Source of the DNA: Chlorobiota bacterium
GTDB lineage: Bacteria > Bacteroidota > Ignavibacteria > Ignavibacteriales > Ignavibacteriaceae
Direction: 5' to 3'
NCBI GenBank assembly: GCA_008363265.1
Contig: RHKR01000112.1
Location: 1 to 10,500, forward strand
DNA length: 10,500 bases
Each line of letters opens with the position of its first letter. Within the stretch, counting starts at the first letter, position 1. Below the pieces are notes generated by a model. That model did not search any database. It was not told the DNA's origin and worked only from the letters and a program-made list of their open reading frames with translations. Made by a program: the position numbers and the translations under genes. Shown here one piece after another: positions 1-5,381 of this stretch.

Positions 1-480
1 ATCACCATCAACGGTAACCATGAGTTCATCAACGGTTACAAAGAGAGCATGGGGTTCATTCAGCACTCGGGTATCTCTCTCTTGGCTGATTCTGTTGCCG
101 TGATCGACAGTGCTTTGGTGGTCGTTGGAAGGGAAGACCTTTCAGTGAATAATTTCGCGAAAAGGCAACGCAAAACACTCCCGGAACTTATGGAAGGGGT
201 GCACGCGCTGAACCTCCCGGTGATCCTTCTCGATCATCAGCCGTACCACCTCGAGCAGGCGGAACAGGCCAAAGTTGACCTCCAGCTTTCGGGACACACT
301 CACAACGGACAGCTTTTCCCGGCCAACTTCATCGTGAAACGGGTTTATGAGCAGCCTTGGGGTTATCACAAGAGGGGTAACACGCAGTATTATGTTTCAG
401 CCGGAGCCGGAGTATGGGGTCCGCCCGTGAGGCTCGGCAGTGACTCCGAGATCATTCTCCTGAAAATAAAATTCAAATAG
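1..480 (+). CDS. Metallophosphoesterase, YkuE-like, 3' part (N-terminus outside window)
   Basis: The frame is open from base 1 to the TAG at 478-480, giving 159 residues of a protein that starts upstream of the window. The first visible codons encode INGNHEF, the GNHE/GNHD metal-binding motif of calcineurin-like phosphoesterases. Further on are LLDHQP (His near visible residue 79) and LSGHTHNGQLFP (His99 and His101). These are the remaining metal ligands of the two-metal centre. The tail, with YYVSAGAGVWGPPVRLG, is typical of the YkuE/membrane-anchored branch, which usually carries N-terminal transmembrane helices before the catalytic domain. That part cannot be seen here. The ATG at 49 is internal and is not the start, because GNHE lies before it. 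Family membership is clear. The substrate (phospholipid head group, UDP-sugar lipid or other phosphoester) cannot be told from sequence. Confidence 0.9.
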   Translation: MTINGNHEFINGYKESMGFIQHSGISLLADSVAVIDSALVVVGREDLSVNNFAKRQRKTLPELMEGVHALNLPVILLDHQPYHLEQAEQAKVDLQLSGHTHNGQLFPANFIVKRVYEQPWGYHKRGNTQYYVSAGAGVWGPPVRLGSDSEIILLKIKFK

Positions 481-481
481 A

Positions 482-518
482 GCGGTAAAAACCGCGTCGC
501 GATTTGCCTGAAAACAGG
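482..518 (+). other. Two short hairpins in the leader after the phosphoesterase
   Basis: Directly after the stop codon at 480, GCGGT-AAAA-ACCGC (482-495) forms a perfect 5-bp stem. CCTG-AAAA-CAGG (507-518) forms a second, 4-bp stem. Neither is followed by a T-run on the plus strand, so they do not make a convincing intrinsic terminator. The first hairpin shares bases with the 5' arm of the larger inverted repeat at 490-502, so the two structures exclude each other. Confidence 0.45.
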
Positions 519-573
519 AAATTCAATAGTTTGGCGGAAACTATAATGGATTTTTCATGTTCGCGACGCGGTT
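490..573 (+). repeat. 13-bp perfect inverted repeat spanning the serine hydrolase leader
   Basis: AACCGCGTCGCGA at 490-502 is the exact reverse complement of TCGCGACGCGGTT at 561-573. The arms are 58 nt apart. The right arm begins one base after the ATG at 557-559, so in mRNA it would place the initiation region at the base of a GC-rich stem. A perfect TATAAT (542-547) lies inside the loop. If that is the promoter, the left arm is not transcribed, and a DNA-level role or chance becomes more likely. Function is inferred only. Confidence 0.6.
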
Positions 574-2039
574 GTTCATTTCAGCTTTTTTAATAATTTT
601 ATCAGCTTCCCTCTACCCCCAAAGCCAGCAGCTTACGGCAAAACTTGAAGCGATCAAAAGTAACCGTGGGGTGCTGGGAATGTCGGTCACGGTCATCAAA
701 AATGAGGGGATCTCTTACTCGGGTGGCTTCGGCATCCGTGATGTAGCCCGTAACCTCCCAGTTAACGACAGTACAATTTACCGCATTGCCTCCATTTCAA
801 AGATGATCACAGCCATCGCGCTCTTGCAACTCTACGATCGCGGGCAGATCGATCTCGATGCCGACATTTCAAACTACCTCGGCTACACCCTTCGCAGCGC
901 GGGATGGCAGCGGGTACGACGGTTTTCTTTCAGGCACTTTCAGTCAGAATCCGCCGCCCGATCTCAGGGCGCTCCTCCTCCCCGGCGGCACCTATTACAC
1001 TTCCGATATGTGGAGCAGTTCGAAACGACCCAACACAGACTATTTTCAGTACTCCAACGTCAACTTCGGGCTGATCGGCACACTGATCGAAAAGATCTCG
1101 GGAAAGAGGTTCGATGTTTTCTGCAGGGAGAACATTTTTATGCCGCTGGGTCTCGACGCGAGCTTTAACATTCAGGACCTCGCCGGATTCAACAATCTGG
1201 CGGTCCTCTACAGAAAAAACGGCGGACAGTGGGTGGCGCAGACCGACAACTTCGGCGGAGTGAAACCCCCACCGCGCGATCTTTCCTCTTATGTTATTGG
1301 AACCAACGGCGTGATATTCGGTCCGCAGGGTGCCCTTCGTATCTCGACCAATGATCTTTCAAAAATACTCACCATGCTGATGAACAATGGTGTTTACGGT
1401 GGCACCCGGATACTCAGCGACACCACCGCGGCGCGCATACGGCAGATGAACTGGACCTTCACGGGCTCAAACGGAAACAACTACTACGGCATCTTCAACA
1501 GTTACAGCTACGGTCTTTCCAAAACCCCGGAGCTCCTTCCCAACCAAACCCTTTACGGTCACCCCGGTGAAGCATACGGACTGATAAGCGACGCCTATTT
1601 CTCCTTCGATAACCGTTTCGGTATCGTTTTCGCGACCAACGGCGGGCAGTGGGGCACGGGCAACTACAGCGGCTGGTACAATGTCGAGGAAGACGTCTTT
1701 CAGGCATGCCTCTCGGAACTCAACAACCTTACGGGCGTTGAGTCAGTCACGGAAGTGCCGCCGGCCTTCACTCTGATGCAGAACTACCCGAATCCTTTCA
1801 ATCCCGCAACCACAATAACCTTCACCCTCCCCGAAGCGGCGCACGCGAAGCTCTCCGTCTTCAGCATGACCGGCGAAGAAGTGACCACTCTTATCGATTC
1901 AACCATGTCGGCAGGCTCATACAATTCCGTCTTCAAACCTGTGGATATCCCTTCAGGGATATACCTCTACCGGCTAACGGTACTGGATGACCGGGGGAGG
2001 ATGAGCAGCATGCAGCGGAAGATGGTATATTTGAGGTAG
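557..2039 (+). pseudogene. Secreted class C beta-lactamase-like serine hydrolase with T9SS sorting domain, frame-disrupted
   Basis: The 5' part (from the ATG at 557) has a signal peptide (MFATRLFISAFLIILSASLYPQ), then SVTVIKNEGISYSGGFGIRD and the catalytic SxxK motif as SISK (Ser79-Lys82). It stays recognisable to YLGYTLR (codon 113, base 895), then runs as nonsense to 1168. The rest is in the frame that opens at 858. Family sequence resumes at RDGSGYDGF (about base 900), followed by YSN at 1050-1058, the third motif HPG at 1560-1568, and a C-terminal sorting domain (NYPNPFNPATT to SGIYLYRL, roughly 1785-2039). The segment that normally joins these parts, including the LLSHTSG-type motif, is absent from all frames. 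This points to a net deletion of 3n+2 bases rather than a one-base slip. An intact relative would be an exported penicillin-binding-protein-like esterase, peptidase or lactamase. An assembly artefact is possible. The gene ends 4 bp from the convergent hipT. Confidence 0.8.
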
Positions 2040-2043
2040 GGGA

Positions 2044-2988
2044 TCAGGGAAATAACCTTTTAAACCGCTCGTTAACTATTTCTAAATAGCCATCCTTTTG
2101 CCATTCAGGCAGGAATGACCGCCCGATCACTTCTTTCCATTGATCGCGGTGCGAATAGAATTGCTCATGGATCGTTTGCTGTTGTTTGGGTGAGACACTC
2201 AGGGATTCGGCAAACACAGCAAAATCCTCCATTTTGAATCTGCTCTTCTTTCCGTTCATGGTTAATGCGAATTCTTCAGTGTCATCCGGTATCAATAGTT
2301 TTGTGTTAAGCAGGTCATATGCCGGGGAGAGTCGGATCTCATTCCGGCTGTCGCAGATGAGGGAGAAATTCTTTAGATGCATGTCAGAATTACCTGTAAG
2401 GAAACAAAAGAGATTTAGTTCATAGAATCTCATTAGATCGTCACCCACCTGATCGGAATATTTTTTTATTAGCTTTCCCACCTTTTCCAAAGAACTCCTG
2501 TACTTCCTGGAGGTGGAAACCTCTGATAGCTGCGCCATATCCTCCATATGAAGTTTGATTCCGCTTTCGCGATCGAAGCGGGGTGATATATACGCCGGTT
2601 CATCCGCGGCGAATGGCACAAGCGAGTGCTCGGCTGTTCTTATACCGCTCATCTCAGCAAGTCGCATCGTGAGGTCTTCATTGGCAGTTACACCAGGATA
2701 CATCTTCACAGGGGGTTTGAAAACATACTTTCCCCACAGACCGACCACGGTAAGGCGCCTTTTCTTCCCCGAAGACCGCTCTTCGTCCAGTGAAAGCTTC
2801 GGCTGCACGCCCGTTATACCTTTATGGCGGCCAAGGAATTCCTTCGCCAGTTCATTGATCAGTTCGGGAGTGAAGTTGAATTCAGGCGGTTCGGGGGTAC
2901 CGAATATTTTCCTGCTGCACTTCGCGTGGAAATGCCCGGCCTCACCAGCGAGCGGAAGATAACAAAAATAACATTTCTCAGTTGTCAT
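2044..2988 (-). CDS. hipT: HipT-type Ser/Thr kinase toxin of a split HipA (HipBST) system
   Basis: A 314-residue HipA-family kinase lacking the N-terminal subdomain, which is encoded separately just upstream. Residues 6-24 hold CxxC...HxxC (Cys6, Cys9, His21, Cys24), a likely zinc site seen in many short HipA proteins. GITGVQPKLSL (57-67) is the glycine-rich loop. YVFKPP gives a candidate ATP lysine (Lys91). The catalytic loop is GNSDMHLKNFSL (199-210, Asp202, Lys206, Asn207). SPAYDLL supplies the metal-binding Asp225. In the known E. coli HipBST system, HipT phosphorylates tryptophanyl-tRNA synthetase and is neutralised by HipS; the target here is unproven. The start at 2988 is chosen over the upstream ATG at 3012 because GGGAG (3000-2996) lies 7 nt before it and because it begins the usual MxxxKCYFC-like N-terminus. 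It overlaps hipS by 11 nt (ATGACAACTGA), implying translational coupling. The loop carries Gly57 and Thr59 where E. coli HipT has two autophosphorylated serines. Confidence 0.88.
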   Translation of the reverse strand: MTTEKCYFCYLPLAGEAGHFHAKCSRKIFGTPEPPEFNFTPELINELAKEFLGRHKGITGVQPKLSLDEERSSGKKRRLTVVGLWGKYVFKPPVKMYPGVTANEDLTMRLAEMSGIRTAEHSLVPFAADEPAYISPRFDRESGIKLHMEDMAQLSEVSTSRKYRSSLEKVGKLIKKYSDQVGDDLMRFYELNLFCFLTGNSDMHLKNFSLICDSRNEIRLSPAYDLLNTKLLIPDDTEEFALTMNGKKSRFKMEDFAVFAESLSVSPKQQQTIHEQFYSHRDQWKEVIGRSFLPEWQKDGYLEIVNERFKRLFP

Positions 2989-3316
2989 CGTCTGTCTCCC
3001 TGTCCAGGACAACTGTCACCGCTCCGATGGTGTCCCTACAGAATTCCAGTAGCAAACCCATCCGATCGTTCGGGTTGAGCTTCCAGTTGGCGGTAGCGAT
3101 GTCAAGCAACCAACCCTCCGGTATGAGTCCGTCGAAAAATGGGAACAGTTCTCGTGAGAAGTATCTCTCACCGGTTAGAGGAAGTGTCAGACTAACGGGA
3201 AGTGGATCCGCAGAATTGAGGTACTCCTCATTATATAAAAAGGTGTAACCCTCCTCATTTTCCTCAAGCAGTCCGGCAAGTGAATCACGGAAATAAACCT
3301 TGCCTCTACGGGGCAT
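2978..3316 (-). CDS. hipS: HipS-like protein: stand-alone HipA N-terminal subdomain, probable antitoxin
   Basis: A 112-residue protein matching only the N-terminal subdomain of HipA: a VYFRDSLAGLLEE beta-hairpin, then YNEEYLNSADPLPVSLTLPL and YFSRELFPFFDGLIPEGWLL (the family pattern PISLxLPL...LxPFFxNLLPEG). It then ends with a polar tail. In HipBST systems this small protein, not HipB, neutralises the kinase. The start at 3316 is preferred over the ATG at 3331 because a perfect AGGAGG (3328-3323) sits 6 nt before it, while the upstream ATG overlaps that same Shine-Dalgarno. The start lies inside the end of the hipB frame (11-nt overlap, ATGCCCCGTAG), and the stop lies inside hipT. The separate ribosome binding sites and the zinc-motif N-terminus of hipT argue that the split is genuine rather than a frameshifted hipA. 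Confidence 0.85.
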   Translation of the reverse strand: MPRRGKVYFRDSLAGLLEENEEGYTFLYNEEYLNSADPLPVSLTLPLTGERYFSRELFPFFDGLIPEGWLLDIATANWKLNPNDRMGLLLEFCRDTIGAVTVVLDRETDDDN

Positions 3317-3515
3317 TTCTGTCCTCCTCACTTAGCTTTACCGGCCCCAGCTTATGGCCGAACATGAAGAGAACCCTGTTCACGCTGTCCATCTGGAGGT
3401 TTGACTTCCCCTGCTCGAGGTCGCGGAGGAAGCGGAGGCCGACACCCGCGCGCTTAGCGAACTCGACCTGGGTGTAGCCGAGATAGTTACGCTATGATAC
3501 GCAAAAATATACCAT
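3306..3515 (-). pseudogene. hipB: HipB-like XRE helix-turn-helix regulator, start region disrupted by in-frame TAG
   Basis: Reading from 3491 down to the TAG at 3308-3306 gives 61 codons of a y4mF-type HipB: NYLGYTQVEFAKRAGVGLRF, then LRDLEQGK, QMDSVNRVLFMFG and a short tail. GYTQVEFAKRAGV is the first half of the helix-turn-helix and LRDLEQGK its end. No ATG, GTG or TTG occurs between the in-frame TAG at 3494-3492 and this domain. The only in-frame ATG upstream, at 3515, reads M-V-Y-F-C-V-S-stop. Seven codons plus the stop would give a plausible N-terminus (VSxRNYLGYTQ), so a single nonsense change (for example from CAG or AAG) would explain it. A non-canonical start, a frameshift or a base-calling error are alternatives. 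The last helix and the link to hipS are intact. In-frame TAG serves as an ordinary stop elsewhere in the window, so reassignment is unlikely. Confidence 0.72.
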
Positions 3516-3533
3516 TTCGGGTATAAAGTCAAG
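3502..3533 (-). promoter_or_regulatory. Candidate hip promoter (Bacteroidota -33/-7 type) enclosing operator 1
   Basis: On the minus strand CTTG (3533-3530) is followed after 20 nt by TATTTTTG (3509-3502). This is one mismatch from the Bacteroidota TTTG-N19-21-TAnnTTTG pattern. An overlapping sigma-70-like reading is TTGACT (3532-3527) with TATATT (3511-3506), but its 15-nt spacer is short. Operator 1 sits between the two elements, the usual place for repression. If this promoter is used, transcription would start near 3498, downstream of the ATG at 3515. TATAAT also occurs in the right arms of operators 2 (3551-3546) and 3 (3591-3586) as alternative -10 boxes. Not proven. Confidence 0.4.
3508..3525. 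promoter_or_regulatory. hip operator 1, TATACC-N6-GGTATA
   Basis: A perfect 6+6 bp palindrome with a 6-nt centre. Its total of 18 bp equals that of the E. coli HipB operator TATCC-N8-GGATA, and the half-sites are similar. It overlaps the ATG at 3515 and the candidate promoter, so a HipB dimer here could block transcription. Confidence 0.75.
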
Positions 3534-3547
3534 CTAAAAAGGGAAAT

Positions 3548-3565
3548 TATATCAGTTAGGGTATA
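3548..3565. promoter_or_regulatory. hip operator 2, TATATC-N6-GGTATA
   Basis: Second copy, exactly 40 bp from operator 1, with one substitution in the left arm (TATATC). It shares the flank GAAAT before and AAA after with operator 3, as well as the centre ending TTAG. Confidence 0.72.
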
Positions 3566-3587
3566 AAATGAGGAAAATAAGAGAAAT

Positions 3588-3605
3588 TATACCTTTTAGG
3601 GTATA
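3588..3605. promoter_or_regulatory. hip operator 3, TATACC-N6-GGTATA
   Basis: Third copy, again exactly 40 bp on, with perfect arms. It lies furthest upstream of the hip genes, 32 bp from the stop of the preceding minus-strand gene at 3638. Confidence 0.75.
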
Positions 3606-3637
3606 AAAACTGCTTGAAAAGGGTGCTATTGGCTAAA

Positions 3638-5359
3638 CTATCTTACCACTACGAGTTTCTGTACAGCCCGCTTGCCGGAATGAAGCGCCTGCAAAAGGTA
3701 AACTCCCGAGGCGAGATCCCGCCCGCCGATGGTGAACTCATGGGTGCCTGCGGAGCGGGCGCCGCTGAAGACTTCCCTGACCAGGGAACCTCTTGAATCG
3801 AAAAGTGAAAGCTTCAGCTCACCCGGCGCGGGGAGATCGACCTTTACTGTGGTTGTGGAGCTTCCGGAGAGTGACCCAGTTGAGAAGGGGTTCGGCCACG
3901 CGGGACTGAGGCTGAACGATCCCGGCGTAACCGCTGGTGTTTCGGGTTCCACCCCAACGAGTGAAAGGGGGATGTTAACGGAACGGATCTGGTAGATACC
4001 CGTGGTGTTATCCATCCACATTGGGTGGAGAGTGTTGTTGCGGTAAACTATCGAGATGTTATCGCCCTGGTACCCCTGGCCGAGGCCGCCGATGGGTGAT
4101 GGTTTGAAGTTCTTATCGGATATCTCGAACTCTGTCCATGTGCTGCCGCCATCGAGTGAGCGGGCAAGGAAAACGCCCGCTGAGTCGGAAGTGGTGGCGC
4201 GGTCGTCGTAGAAGATCACATTGAGCCCGCCGAGGTCATCGACAACTACTGCCGGGAAATACTGTGTCTTGCCGTTGTTAAGCGCGTCCTGATTCACCCG
4301 GACGCCCTGCGACCAAGTGGCTCCGCCGTCAGTGGATCTGTTCAGGATTATATCGGGATCGCTGCCAGCAACAGAAGTATTCTTCTGGGTGGTAATGACA
4401 TAAAGCCAGCCATCGCGCGGGCCTCCAGTGTTATCCAGCGCGAGTTGCGGGTTGCTGTTCACCCGGATATTCTGCTTGTTTGCGAGGACACCCTGAATTC
4501 CGTTAGTGATGAAAGCATTCTCCGTAACCGACCATGTCTGCCCGCCGTTGGTTGACTTCGCGAAACCGGTGTACTTCTCAGTAAACGGTGAAGTGGAGGT
4601 AACCGCAGCCCATGTCAGATAGACTGTTCCGTCCTTACCGACCGTGATGCTTCCGCCGTAATTTCTGTCGGTCGGTGAATTGATCTGCTGCACCGCTGAC
4701 CAGTTAAGTCCCCCGTCGTCAGTGTATGCAAATACTGTCGGGAAAGGTGGACTATACCTTACCCATGCCGCGTAAACCCTTCCGTAATATGGACTTGCGG
4801 GAGAGTTATCCGCTCCCAGCCATGCCCTTTCAAGCTCAATATTGGTGATGGTCTTGGCGTTCGACCATGTTCGCCCCTGATCCGTGGAGCGGTGTGAGTA
4901 TAGGCCGTAAAGGGGAATCTTCCCGTTGCGGGTGAGGATGTATGTGCCATTCTTGTCGATCGCTATCCCGGGGTCGCCGCCGTGGAATGCTATCGAGGGC
5001 CCGCCTGAACAGGTATCACTTCCAAAAAATGTTGTTCCGCCATCTGTAGTTGTATAAACACCTTCGCTCACGAAGAACTGCGGTTGAAAACTTATCGCGT
5101 TGGCCGAGGCGAATATCGTGTTCTGATCGGAAGGATGTACCACTGCCACCACTTCAGTCTGCGTGACACTCGAAGGGAATATCCTGTAGTTGGGAAGACC
5201 GAGACGGGTTTGGGGGAACAGTAATGTTGATGAAACCGCAAAGAACGCAAAGAGCGCGAAGAAAGGCTGAAGGATGAAGGATGATGGCTGAGGGCCGGAC
5301 TGCTCTGGCCCTTTGGTTGCTTCAATTCGTTTGTTTTTTCTGTGAAAATTGAGTTTCAG
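3638..5359 (-). CDS. Secreted Asp-box (sialidase-like) beta-propeller with T9SS sorting domain, probable CTG start
   Basis: The protein carries six Asp-boxes (S-x-D-x-G-x-T-W type). Numbered from the GTG at 5152, they are TTDGGTTF 35-42, STDQGRTW 89-96, TDDGGLNW 144-151, STNGGQTW 200-207, STDGGATW 273-280 and SLDGGSTW 332-339. A type A sorting domain (WPNPFSTG to LASGVYLLQAL) closes it at about 412-504. The GTG at 5152 would start inside the fold: the frame upstream encodes RIFPSSVTQTEVVAVVHPS, typical of the first strand of this family, preceded by the hydrophobic run FFALFAFFAVSSTLLF. The frame stays open to a TAA at 5377-5375 with no ATG. CTG at 5359 has ACGGAG 6 nt before it, exactly the arrangement at the VCBS gene start (9614), and would give a 573-residue protein starting M/L-K-L. 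The sialidase arginine triad and RIP motif are not evident, so enzymatic activity is doubtful. Extracellular binding or structural roles are as likely. Confidence 0.78.
   Translation of the reverse strand: MKLNFHRKNKRIEATKGPEQSGPQPSSFILQPFFALFAFFAVSSTLLFPQTRLGLPNYRIFPSSVTQTEVVAVVHPSDQNTIFASANAISFQPQFFVSEGVYTTTDGGTTFFGSDTCSGGPSIAFHGGDPGIAIDKNGTYILTRNGKIPLYGLYSHRSTDQGRTWSNAKTITNIELERAWLGADNSPASPYYGRVYAAWVRYSPPFPTVFAYTDDGGLNWSAVQQINSPTDRNYGGSITVGKDGTVYLTWAAVTSTSPFTEKYTGFAKSTNGGQTWSVTENAFITNGIQGVLANKQNIRVNSNPQLALDNTGGPRDGWLYVITTQKNTSVAGSDPDIILNRSTDGGATWSQGVRVNQDALNNGKTQYFPAVVVDDLGGLNVIFYDDRATTSDSAGVFLARSLDGGSTWTEFEISDKNFKPSPIGGLGQGYQGDNISIVYRNNTLHPMWMDNTTGIYQIRSVNIPLSLVGVEPETPAVTPGSFSLSPAWPNPFSTGSLSGSSTTTVKVDLPAPGELKLSLFDSRGSLVREVFSGARSAGTHEFTIGGRDLASGVYLLQALHSGKRAVQKLVVVR
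5237..5294 (+). repeat. Compound tandem repeat: three 9-mers then four 7-mers
   Basis: On the plus strand CGCAAAGAA, CGCAAAGAG and CGCGAAGAA follow one another at 5237-5263. After AGG come CTGAAGG, ATGAAGG, ATGATGG and CTGAGGG at 5267-5294. In the minus-strand frame of the Asp-box gene the 9-mers encode FFA-LFA-FFA, the hydrophobic core of the apparent signal peptide. The 7-mers encode the polar stretch before it. It looks like a low-complexity, possibly dispersed, element lying over the gene's 5' end. Confidence 0.7.
5291..5312. repeat. Stem-loop next to the tandem repeat
   Basis: AGGGCC (5291-5296) pairs with GGCCCT (5307-5312). The stem extends inward to 7 of 8 bp, with loop ACTGCT. It abuts the end of the 7-mer repeats and may be part of the same element. 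On the minus strand it would lie in the 5' part of the Asp-box transcript. Confidence 0.45.
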
Positions 5360-5381
5360 TACATACTCCGTTATTTATCTC

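Noticed and set aside
482..518. Rho-independent terminator after the phosphoesterase
   Set aside because: The stems are only 4-5 bp and no T-run follows on the plus strand.
858..2039. Stand-alone serine hydrolase starting at the ATG at 858
   Set aside because: The first 14 codons from 858 are an out-of-frame reading of the upstream half (DADISNYLGYTLR). The product would lack the signal peptide and the catalytic SxxK.
2978..3316. A single hipA broken by frameshift into two pieces
   Set aside because: The kinase piece has its own Shine-Dalgarno (GGGAG), its own ATG and a complete CxxC...HxxC N-terminus. This fits a natural HipS/HipT split.
3492..3494. TAG readthrough or stop-codon reassignment in hipB
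   Set aside because: The phosphoesterase, serine hydrolase, hipB and Asp-box frames all end at TAG at their expected C-termini, so TAG is an ordinary stop in this genome.
3508..3605. CRISPR-like regular repeats
   Set aside because: The repeats are 18-bp palindromes with only 22 bp between them, and the intervening stretches resemble each other. There are only three units, no cas gene is present, and they sit over a promoter; operators explain them better.
3638..5359. Functional sialidase
   Set aside because: Asp-boxes alone mark the propeller fold. The RIP motif and arginine triad needed for sialic acid hydrolysis could not be identified; only a loose YRIFP occurs near the N-terminus.
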